Shown: positions 1 to 5,565 of the stretch, one piece after another
Position numbering within the stretch: position 1 is the first letter of the stretch
How the letters are laid out: each line of letters opens with the position of its first letter
Source of the DNA: Baffinella frigidus
Taxonomy: Eukaryota > Cryptophyceae > Cryptomonadales > Baffinellaceae
Reading direction: 5' to 3'
Assembly: GCA_026770585.1 (NCBI GenBank)
Contig: MU646520.1
Location: forward strand, 95,573-107,455
Length of the DNA stretch: 11,883 bases
Translations under genes and position numbers: made by a program
The notes under the pieces: model-generated
Database searches by the model: none
What the model saw: only the letters and a program-made list of their open reading frames with translations
What the model was told of the DNA's origin: nothing

Positions 1-18
1 ATATTTTGGTCATAGGAG

Positions 19-152
19 CCCTACGGCCTACGGTAGGTAGGTCCTACCTAAATCCGTAGGGAAACTACCGAACTTTCCAGGAGTTTCCCTATGAAGTTTG
101 TACCGCGGCGTTATAAAGTTGTAATTTTGCACGGGGGCGTTGTAAAGTGTGT
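19..152. repeat. Small inverted and direct repeats at window start
   Basis: CCCTACGG (19-26) pairs with CCGTAGGG (54-61), with a second inner hairpin GTAGGT/ACCTAC. GGGAAAC (59-65) pairs with GTTTCCC (84-90). The word GGCGTT(A/G)TAAAGT occurs twice, near 107 and 135. I see no gene. Confidence 0.6.
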
Positions 153-183
153 ACCGGGTTATACTAGTCAGACGCATCGTCTC

Positions 184-312
184 GCGGGAGAGAGTGAGAG
201 AGTCAGAGAGAGAGAGCGGGAGAGAGGGAGAGAGGGAGAGAGGGAGAGAGGGAGAGAGGGAGAGAGGGAGAGAGGGGGAGAGAGGGAGAGAGTGAGAGAG
301 TGAGAGAGAGAC
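184..312 (+). repeat. GA-rich microsatellite
   Basis: Runs of GA and GAGAGGGA units, mostly period 8. Open frames here on both strands translate into monotonous RE/GE or SL/SP repeats and are not genes. Confidence 0.95.
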
Positions 313-480
313 GGCCGCGGCTCGAGGCCCCTCGCACCTGTGCAGAAAGAGAGTGGGAACAAATCCTCGTTATCGAGACCGCTCATGTGTACCACAGGAC
401 GCCGGATTCCGGCGACCTCCAGTACAAATAAATAGGAATAGACAAGACGATCTGCAGCCACGCCGAGGACTGGTGGGCCC

Positions 481-622
481 TTATTCGGGGAAACCTATTT
501 TTCTTTCATTTCCTGACACCGAAAATTACTATGCAAATGCTTTAATATTACTAATAAAAACAAATTGTGTAAAGTAATTTTCGTTGCCAGGAAATGAAAG
601 AAAAATAGTTTCCCCCGGATAA
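481..622. mobile_element. Family-D miniature inverted-repeat element
   Basis: Long inverted repeats start TTATTCGGGGAAACC and end TTTCCCCCGGATAA. The arms pair almost to the centre (CCGAAAATTACTA... with ...TAGTAATTTTCG-like). It is flanked by a 4-bp GCCC duplication (477-480 and 623-626). It has no coding capacity, so it is a non-autonomous DNA-transposon-like element. Same family as 9261-9400 and 11355-11473. Confidence 0.88.
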
Positions 623-682
623 GCCCCCATCAATCAACCATGAACAAAACGCCCGTCGCGTGCCCAACCACGCTACCCACCA

Positions 683-770
683 TACACCCGAAACCGTGAA
701 CCCTGAACCCCTAACCCGTGTAAACCTTAAACCCGAAGCCCGAAAGCGCTGCACCTGCTACATCAGCACC
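683..770 (+). repeat. Degenerate telomere-like tract (CCCTAAA type)
   Basis: Repeated words such as GAACCCTGAACCCCTAACCC and TTAAACCCGAAGCCC, related to CCCTAAA but heavily diverged. Confidence 0.6.
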
Positions 771-815
771 GCTAAACCCGAAATCTCGGTTAAAACGCCC
801 CGGTACAAACGCGTA

Positions 816-1054
816 GTATTGTAGATTTCGGGTTAGCGCGGAATTTACATCAGGTCGGGGGATTAAAAAAATCGGGAAATCGCGGTAAACTTCACGTCCA
901 TCTAAAGTTTATGCTATCTTAGAAATGCATTTGATGACAAGATCGCACCCCCCACCCATAACAAGTCACACAACGAACCAGTTTCACTTTTTTCGTTCCC
1001 CGATCTCCCGACCTGGTCTCGAAAAATTCCGCGCGAACCCGAAATCTACAATAC
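816..1054. mobile_element. Family-F inverted-repeat element
   Basis: Left arm GTATTGTAGATTTCGGGTTA and the following GCGCGGAATTT recur inverted at the right end (1054 back to about 1016). Further arm pairing runs through GGTCGGGGGAT. Length 239 bp, no open frame of note. Target duplication not clear. Confidence 0.8.
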
Positions 1055-1114
1055 ATGTATAGCAGGTCAGGTTTCACCCGGGAACAGGGGTAGTACACTG
1101 CTAGGCCGGTGTTT

Positions 1115-1217
1115 TTGTTTTAGTCAACTCACCTGCGAATGTGTAGTAAAGAAGTACACATTACGTGTACCTCATTTCTAAAGTTGACAGATTTGTGGGT
1201 GAATTGACTTTTACAAA
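1115..1217. mobile_element. Small element with AGTCAACTCACC ends
   Basis: TTAGTCAACTCACC at the left pairs with GGTGAATTGACTTTTA at the right. An inner hairpin uses GAAGTACACATTACGTGTAC. The ends resemble the arms of the family-E elements at 1632-1765 and 9709-9854. Confidence 0.6.
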
Positions 1218-1282
1218 ATATCCGCCCTGGCGGTGTAGTAGCCACGGGAGAGACCAAACCCCCGCCGCGCGGCCCTCGTCTA

Positions 1283-1338
1283 CTTAACAATAGTCCGTCA
1301 ACGCGGACGGGCATCTTAACAATAGTCCGTCAACGCGG
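1283..1338 (+). repeat. Two tandem copies of a 24-bp unit, period 32
   Basis: CTTAACAATAGTCCGTCAAC plus GCGG occurs identically at 1283-1306 and 1315-1338. The unit contains the AATAGTCCGTCAAC word also found in family-A elements (AATAGTCCGT near 6462). Confidence 0.85.
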
Positions 1339-1351
1339 CAGGGAGAGACAC

Positions 1352-1383
1352 CTGATTCCCACCGCGCGGCCCTGCGTCGCAAA
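1352..1383 (-). repeat. Reiterated exon-tail-like motif, copy 1
   Basis: CTGATTCCCACCGCGCGGCC and CTGCGTCGCAAA correspond on the - strand to the tail and donor of the candidate exon at 1771-1802. They end in ATCAG/GTGTCT. A shorter relative lies at 1259-1277. Confidence 0.65.
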
Positions 1384-1385
1384 CT

Positions 1386-1460
1386 GTTCTGTAATGAAAT
1401 TTACTACACATCATGATCTTTACTAGTAATATTAAAGCAGCCGTGTAGTAATTTTCATTG
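1386..1460. mobile_element. Diverged family-D core
   Basis: GAAATTTACTACACA, TACTAGTAATATTAAAGCA and GTGTAGTAATTTTC match the interior of the family-D copy at 11355-11473. The outer ends are missing. Confidence 0.65.
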
Positions 1461-1505
1461 ATTTTCAAGGTTTTAAATTAAACCCGTTTTCATATGAAAG
1501 TGTAC

Positions 1506-1536
1506 CTGATCCCCGCCGCGCGGCCCTGCGTCACAA
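1506..1536 (-). repeat. Reiterated exon-tail-like motif, copy 2
   Basis: CTGATCCCCGCCGCGCGGCC and CTGCGTCACAAG. On the - strand this ends in GATCAG/GTACAC, the same donor as the candidate exon at 1771. Confidence 0.65.
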
Positions 1537-1631
1537 GGAGCGCTTCCCCTGCCCAAACCGGGTGTGCCCAAAACACTCCCTCGTACCGCGGCTAAATCGT
1601 CCCGGTAAAAAACAAGCTGTACAAGTATCTA

Positions 1632-1765
1632 CGCTAGACCTGAGGGGAGGCAATCGCAAAAGTCAACTCACATGGGCCTCGAGTCAGCTTTTGCCAACTT
1701 CCAGGATTTTCCTGGAACCTGCCCTTACGGCAACTTTTGATCGACCACCATCACGTCTAAAGTGG
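1632..1765. mobile_element. Family-E inverted-repeat element
   Basis: It begins CGCTAGACCTGAGGGGAGGC and AATCGCAAAAGTCAA, and ends with CAACTTTTGATCGACCACC and a TAGACG-type end. Both ends are repeated, inverted, in the element at 9709-9854. No coding capacity. Confidence 0.75.
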
Positions 1766-1770
1766 TGTAC

Positions 1771-1881
1771 CTGATGCCAGCAGCGCGGCCCTGCGTCGCA
1801 AGCGCAGAGGCGTTCGCCGCGGCACTCCTCCCGCCCGCCCGCCGCTGCGTTCACGGTCGGTTCAGAACTGCTGCCCCCCCG
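1771..1881 (-). CDS. Candidate exon of an unidentified - strand gene
   Basis: Between an acceptor-like TACAAACAG (before 1881) and a good donor GCATCAG/GTACAC (after 1771) lies a 111-nt GC-rich segment. It is open in only one frame, giving exactly 37 codons, phase 0 to phase 0. The product (RGGSSSEPTVNAAAG ... AGPRCWHQ) resembles nothing I recognise. The composition is like the certain exons in this window, and its tail with the donor recurs at 1506-1536 and 1352-1383, as the tails of RRN3 exons do. It could also be non-coding GC-rich sequence. Confidence 0.25.
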
Positions 1882-1990
1882 CTGTTTGTACCAGCCGGGG
1901 GGGGCGATATCGGGGGGCTCGTGGTACAAAGGCGGTTTGGCTACGAGCTCATGAACAAAGCATCAACGGATCCCCGCCCGGGCGACGCTG

Positions 1991-2181
1991 CCACTCGAGA
2001 ATGCTGGAGGATCCTATTTATATGTGGGGTCGTAAATATTTGTACCAGGATAAGGTGTTCCAACCTCGTGACTGGCCAATATATGGCTAGTTACGTGACC
2101 AATCAACGAAAGTTACTACACAAATGCCCACTTTTAAACGCACGTTGGTTTTAAATAGGCCCCTCTAGCATTCTCGTGTGG
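1991..2181. mobile_element. Family-G inverted-repeat element
   Basis: CCACTCGAGAATGCTGGAGG and the following CCTATTTA at the left are mirrored by TAAATAGGCCCCTCTAGCAT and TCTCGTGTGG at the right, about 28 bp with few mismatches. The interior holds a fragment resembling family D (AAAGTTACTACACAAATGC). The tip CCACTCGAG is shared with the element at 8259-8617. Confidence 0.75.
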
Positions 2182-2480
2182 TGCAGGGCCGCGCTCCTCC
2201 GGTATACAATACATGTACAGGCTGTTTTGTACCAGGAACGCTGCCTACAATAGATGCCACGCCAGGGCAGAAGTGGGATTTTCACACATACTCGTTCGCG
2301 CTAAAAGTGAATAGATGGCTTATCCCGGTACGGATTTTTTAAAATCCAGACGTGTTCCGCATGGCAAGAGCTCCAATTCCCATCACTTTTGGCGTGTTTC
2401 CCGGGTAGAATCAACTTTACTCGAAGATCATGTGGTAAAAACGAAATATCGACTTCTGACCTGGTGTGGCACGCTGAAAA
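2182..2480. other. Spacer without recognisable gene
   Basis: Mixed composition. It contains TACAATACATGTACAG (near 2203), also seen just outside the family-F element at 1045, and a GCTGTTTTGTACCAGG word (2219) like the one at 1881. A 74-codon open frame at 2315 has no features of a real protein. Confidence 0.4.
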
Positions 2481-2574
2481 CGATTTTGGTGTATATTAAG
2501 GCTTATGGGTTGTGCAAATTGGCCTTGCCTAGCAGTTGAATGACAATATCAAGCCCCAATATACACCAAAATCG
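2481..2574. mobile_element. Small inverted-repeat element
   Basis: CGATTTTGGTGTATATT at 2481 pairs with AATATACACCAAAATCG ending at 2574, a 17-bp exact inverted repeat, extended by AAGGCTT/AAGCCCC-like pairing. Confidence 0.75.
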
Positions 2575-2633
2575 GATCGGTGGTCTCCGAAATCGTATTC
2601 ATCATGCATAATCGACGCGATTACTAGCTCTGC

Positions 2634-2705
2634 CCCAGTAAATTTGGGCTCGCCATTATTTCGCACCCCCCGAAATTTCACAGGTGAATTTCGACCCCCC
2701 CCCAA
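2634..2705 (+). mobile_element. Family-B element, left half only
   Basis: CTAGCTCTGCCCCAGTAAAT, then TTGGGCTCGCCATTATTTCG, a poly-C run and CACAGGTGAATTTCG follow the left arm of the complete element at 3535-3692. The right arm is missing. Confidence 0.75.
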
Positions 2706-2896
2706 GGATTTTAAAAACTTTCACCCGAATTGCAAGGAAAATGGACTTTTAAATAAAAAGGCTGGGACCGGATTTCCGGTCCTGGCTTTTTAAATGAACC
2801 CCGTGTTGCCTCGATAGCGGACCTGATTCGATGACTTTTCCGAGGCCCGCGTCGATGCCCGCGTCTTGCTCTGTACCAGGGGGGGGGGGAGGTTTC
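2706..2896. other. Spacer without recognisable gene
   Basis: Contains a short hairpin around 2752-2795 (AAAAAGGCTGGGACCGG with CCGGTCCTGGCTTTTT), a TGTACCAG word (2873) and a poly-G run. No coding evidence. Confidence 0.4.
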
Positions 2897-2985
2897 AGGT
2901 TTTGGGTTTTAGGGTTTAGGTTTTCGGGTTTTGGGGTTAGGGTTTAGGGTTTGGCGTTTATGGGTCAGGGTTTAGGGTGTAGGGC
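2897..2985 (+). repeat. Interstitial telomere-like tract (TTTAGGG type)
   Basis: Words such as GGGTTTTAGGGTTTAGG and GGTTAGGGTTTAGGGTTTGG are imperfect TTTAGGG repeats. It directly abuts the duplicated promoter segment. Confidence 0.8.
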
Positions 2986-3082
2986 TAAGGGTGTCGTGGA
3001 TGGACGCTGAGAGGCAGAGGCGGGCTGGAAGCTGGAAGCGAAAGGTTCGCCCCCGCCCAGAATCCGTTTTTTCGTATTTTCT
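2982..3082 (+). repeat. Duplicated promoter-region segment, second copy next to telomere-like tract
   Basis: The partner of 5193-5295 in the same orientation. Similarity starts exactly where the TTTAGGG-like tract (2897-2985) ends and stops after CGTATTTTCT. No FHA or RRN3 coding sequence accompanies it. It may be a non-functional promoter copy or a wider dispersed repeat. Confidence 0.8.
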
Positions 3083-3470
3083 TCTGGAGCTGAGGCGGGC
3101 GTGATCAAATTAATGTAAAACAGGACTCCGTACAAACGCTCCAGTACAAAGAGCACCTGCATGCATTCAATGAGGAGCCCAGATTCACTGAGGCAGAGCT
3201 AGGAAGCCGCCAAACCAACCCTGAGATGGAATCTATTAGGTGACGGGACTGAGGTGAGCAAGCACACTGCGGAGGCGGATCACCAGCCATCCGAGACGGA
3301 CCAAATCGAGGCTGGATCATGCGGCAATTTCTCGAGCAGCACCTTCGAAAACGAATGTGCCACCCGAGGAAATGGCTGCAAACAATCGTCGATTTGGTCT
3401 GCCTCGCAGGGCTGGTGGGAGGAGGCGAGAGGCTGGACGCAACCGAGCCTCGGACGGAGAGACCTACCTC
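3083..3470. other. FHA-downstream spacer or exon remnants
   Basis: Several frames on both strands look partly protein-like but none agrees with a known family, and none is favoured. A solo family-A right end (GAGGCAGAGCTAG, near 3196-3208) lies within. A short word (GTGAGCAAGCACACTGCGGAGG, cut here to its outline) resembles 4246-4267, so this region may have been part of the duplication that copied FHA exon 2. Confidence 0.35.
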
Positions 3471-3757
3471 TGCCTCACTCGCGTCGACTGTCACACTATT
3501 CTCAAGTCGACGTTTGGGGTCTGTGGTAAAAATCCTAGCTCTGTCCCACTTAGATTTGGGCTCGCCATTATTCCCCCCCCCCCGAAATTTTACAGGTAAA
3601 TTTCATGGGGGGGGGGGTCAAAATTCACCTGTGAAATTTCGGGGGGGGAGGCGAAATAATGGCGAGCCCAAATCCAAGTGGGACAGAGCTAGAAATCCGT
3701 CACCGTTTGGAGCGGAACAGAGTCCGGTCTCACCAAGTCGGTGAGACCAAATAGACT
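3470..3757. mobile_element. Family-A element interrupted by a family-B element
   Basis: The left part CTACCTCTGCCTCACTCGCG runs to GGTAAAAATC. The right part resumes at GAAATCCGTCACC and reaches CCAAATAGACTC. The insertion is 3535-3692. The terminal CAGAGCTAG is lost, and more family-A interior follows in the opposite sense to about 3815. Confidence 0.75.
3535..3692. mobile_element. Family-B fold-back element, complete
   Basis: CTAGCTCTGTCCCACTTAGA to TCCAAGTGGGACAGAGCTAG. The two halves pair almost completely, including a poly-C run against a poly-G run. Flanked by a 5-bp AAATC duplication (3530-3534 and 3693-3697). 158 bp, no coding capacity. Confidence 0.9.
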
Positions 3758-3805
3758 CAAAAGTTGACGGATTTGTTCCGCACATCCAGGATGTCAACTT
3801 AAGAA

Positions 3806-5095
3806 TTAGGCAGGGAGGAGTGGGACCTCGAGGCCTCCTGATGAGGAGGGGGGCCCAACGGACGCGCCGGAGAATGAGAACGTCGCGTGCACATCTCCCA
3901 TCACCTGGTGGCCCATGGGGGTTTAATCCGGGGACATGTTTAATTTAAAAGAAAATGGATCCCTATGTGTTCATAGGAGTTGGAAGAAGATTAATTAGGG
4001 CCCTTACTGAATTTAATTAGGGCAGAATCCGGTTTCTAGCTCTGTTCCACTTGAATCGGGCTCGACAATTTGTCGAGCCCAAATCGCAACGGTTCGCCAA
4101 AAGTTGATAAATTCCCTTGAAAAAATAGACTTTTGACGATTTGGGTCGAATAAATGGACAAAATCGATTTAGTCAACCCGAGTGAAACAGAGCTAGGGTT
4201 TGATGGTCCATTTTCTTTTAAACATGTTCCCGGATGAGGTGGACGTGAGCAAACACTCCGAGGAGATGCTTTCGCATCCCTTGATTTGTACCAGATTGTG
4301 ACACAATCGGATTCCGGGGCGTGGCTCGGCGGTCCTGAACGCCAGAGTCTTGGAAGGGGTCGCCAAAAGTCAATTCCCCCTAAAGACAGTGGTTTTCAAA
4401 AGTTGCCAACTGTATCTATCCTGAGACGGTTTTTTAAAAATGACCCCCACGAACACTCTGGCGTGGGGGGTGCTGGCTTTGAGACGAGGCAAATGGCGAA
4501 GGAGAAGGTCGCGTGCACGTCCCCCACCACCTGGTGGCATGGATTGCCAAGCGGCTGTGGCGGGGAGCAACGCCCAGCTCTGTCTCTGTCTATTCGGTCT
4601 CACCGACTTGGTGAGCCCGGGCTCTTTCCCGCTCCAAAGTTGACGGATTTGTACCGCAAACCCAGCATGTCAACTTGAGAATAGTCGGTCAACCCGCCTG
4701 AAGCAGCGCTAGAACGTTGTGGACGACTGCGGCAACAGCTGCAAGCCAGGAATGTAGCTAGAGGAAGTCCAGGTGAAAGGTGAGAGCAAGGGGGCGAGGA
4801 AGGGCACCAGCGTGGAAGCGTGGGGGAGAGGGTAGACGCGCCCCGTGTCCATCTGCTGCATCTGGCCTCCGGGGACTACGACTGAGGACAAGTTGGTGCT
4901 CCCGAGGTCCTCGACAGTGCAGTCCCCGGCCTTGTCGCCCACGGTGATGAGCGCGTGGCGGCGCGACAGGCTAGCGGCGTGGAGGCGAACATCTGCGGAG
5001 CCGCCGTTCTTGCCGATGACGTTTGAACCCTGCTTGAGCGGGATCGACTGCTCCTCCCCGTCGAGGAACACGCGGAGAACCGCCGGGGAAGCCAT
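3806..5095 (-). CDS. FHA-domain protein gene, N-terminal part (two or more exons)
   Basis: A gene on the - strand whose first exon (4808-5095) holds most of a forkhead-associated domain. Its second exon completes the domain and exists in two copies (heads at 4530 and 3904). Exon 1 ends in phase 0 at CTG/GTGCCC and both second-exon copies begin in phase 0. The spliced product reads ...YPLPHASTL then V(V/M)GDVHATFSF, which has the shape of the last strands of an FHA fold. FHA domains bind phosphothreonine peptides, mostly in DNA-damage and cell-cycle proteins. The N-terminal position and sequence recall the MDC1/NBS1-type arrangement, but that is only a resemblance. With the 3904 copy the frame reaches a stop at 3806-3808 inside element-derived sequence, or splices on at GAG/GTCCCA (3827/3826). 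The protein's full extent is unknown. The gene is head to head with RRN3. Confidence 0.72.
3827..3904 (-). CDS. FHA gene exon 2, distal copy
   Basis: The acceptor GGGCCACCAG precedes VMGDVHATFSFSG, followed by a Ser/Pro/Gly-rich run. There are 26 codons to a possible phase-0 donor GAG/GTCCCA; without that donor the frame stops at 3806-3808. GDVHATFSF fits the closing strand of an FHA domain. A family-C inverted-repeat element ends 21 nt upstream of the exon on the - strand (element edge at 3926), leaving GGATTAAAC as a branch-point candidate. This copy has longer sensible coding sequence than the 4530 copy, so I prefer it as the working exon. Confidence 0.6.
3926..4235. mobile_element. Family-C inverted-repeat element, interrupted
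   Basis: The ends are ATCCGGGGACATGTTTAATT and AAACATGTTCCCGGAT. The inside carries AAAGAAAATGGATCCCTAT and TTCATAGGAGTTGGA, as in the reverse complement of 7779-7928. Without the inner element (4036-4196) and one target copy it is about 144 bp, against 150 bp for the intact copy. Confidence 0.9.
4036..4196. mobile_element. Family-A/B-type element nested in family C
   Basis: CTAGCTCTGTTCCACTTGAA to GAGTGAAACAGAGCTAG, flanked by GGTTT on both sides (4031-4035 and 4197-4201). The uninterrupted family-C copy at 7779-7928 has a single GGTTTGAT-type site at the same place. Confidence 0.92.
4480..4530 (-). CDS. FHA gene exon 2, proximal copy (partial or alternative)
   Basis: It begins after ATGCCACCAG and encodes VVGDVHATFSF, then diverges from the distal copy after 33 nt. 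Over those 33 nt the two copies differ at 5 positions, 4 of them synonymous. It may be a mutually exclusive exon or a truncated duplicate. No convincing donor follows, and the frame runs on into FAICLVSKPAP with no FHA likeness. The 3' limit given here is arbitrary. Family-A element 4574-4712 lies in the intron between this copy and exon 1. Confidence 0.45.
4574..4712 (-). mobile_element. Family-A element in FHA intron 1
   Basis: CCAGCTCTGTCTC to GAAGCAGCGCTAG, with the shared core GCTCCAAAGTTGACGGATTT and CCCAGCATGTCAACTTGAGA. Near-matching flanks AACGC (4569-4573) and AACGT (4713-4717) suggest a 5-bp target duplication. Confidence 0.82.
4808..5095 (-). CDS. FHA gene exon 1
   Basis: Ninety-six codons from an ATG in strong context (GGGATGG). 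Residues 5-20 (AVLRVFLDGEEQSIPL) form the first strands. VIG-K follows at 26-29, where the family usually has GR. SLSRRHALI at 42-50 carries the conserved S-R-x-H. VEDLGSTN at 61-68 carries the conserved GSTN loop. The frame stays open about 30 codons past the proposed donor at 4807, but those codons look like intron (they run towards the next element). Ending at CTG/GTGCCC gives phase 0 and joins neatly to exon 2. Lysine in place of the loop arginine is unusual for this domain. Confidence 0.85.
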
Positions 5096-5435
5096 CCCGC
5101 CGCCAGAGACGGGGAAAGGGGGAGAGAAAAGGGGAAAACGACGGCGAGAGGCTGGGTGTGAGCGGGATAGGGAGGCGGATAGAAGGGGGGTCGGGCTAAG
5201 GGTGTTGGGGAGGGACGCGGAGAGGCAGAGGCTGGCTGGAAGCTGGAAGCGAAAGGTTTCGCCGCCCAGAATCCGTTTGGTTTTTCGTATTTTCTGAGTG
5301 GACAGGTTGCGAACCTGCGGGCCTTTCCTGCCACTTTTGACGAAAGTTGACAGTTGTCACAACTTGTGAACTTAAGAAACAAGAGCGAGCGGGGGTCCTC
5401 TCGCTTGTCCCAGCGTGCATCGTGGCAAGGGAGCG
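5096..5435. promoter_or_regulatory. Divergent intergenic region between FHA gene and RRN3
   Basis: The two start codons are 340 bp apart on opposite strands, so this stretch must hold both 5' leaders and the promoters, probably shared. I see no convincing TATA box. It contains a 103-bp segment (5193-5295) repeated at 2982-3082, and an imperfect TTGACGAAAGTTGACAGTTG stretch near 5337. One - strand frame stays open far upstream of the FHA ATG, so an upstream start for that gene cannot be excluded. Confidence 0.6.
5193..5295 (+). repeat. Duplicated promoter-region segment, copy at RRN3/FHA
   Basis: From GGGCTAAGGGTG to CGTATTTTCT. It shares long identical blocks (AGAGGCAGAGG, GGCTGGAAGCTGGAAGCGAA, GCCCAGAATCCGTTT) with 2982-3082, with only small gaps and substitutions. 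Confidence 0.85.
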
Positions 5436-5565
5436 ATGCCGTCCCTGGAGGAAGTTCTCGTCGCAGGCCCGCACGCCCCTGCTAAGGTGCGCCGCCCGTC
5501 CGTGCTCAAGAGCTCCCTGTTGGAGATGACGAAAGGACACACCAACCCTGGATGGTGTTTTGCTG
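5436..5565 (+). CDS. RRN3: RRN3 exon 1 (start codon; donor tentative)
   Basis: ATG at 5436 has G at -3 and is followed by 51 open codons. Residues 18-37 (VRRPS...KGHTN) align without gaps to the conserved N-terminal VRF...LL...KGETN stretch of animal RRN3, with 8 of 20 identical by my comparison from memory. The frame stops at 5589, so the exon must end before that. I chose the phase-1 donor after 5565 (GCTG/GTGGTC), which fits the phase-1 acceptor at 6189/6190. A better-looking donor after 5486 (AAG/GTGCGC) would join in phase 0 to 6195 but would drop the family-like residues. The donor choice is inference. Confidence 0.6.

Noticed and set aside
91-461. Open frames over the GA-rich tract on both strands
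   Set aside because: They translate into Arg/Glu or Ser/Leu/Pro monotony produced by the microsatellite; no start context or family support.
3887-4535. hAT-transposase-like reading ACTSP(I/T)TWW on the + strand at both 3887-3915 and 4508-4537
   Set aside because: The - strand reading of the same DNA gives GDVHATFSF with mostly synonymous differences and joins in phase to the FHA exon, which explains the likeness better.
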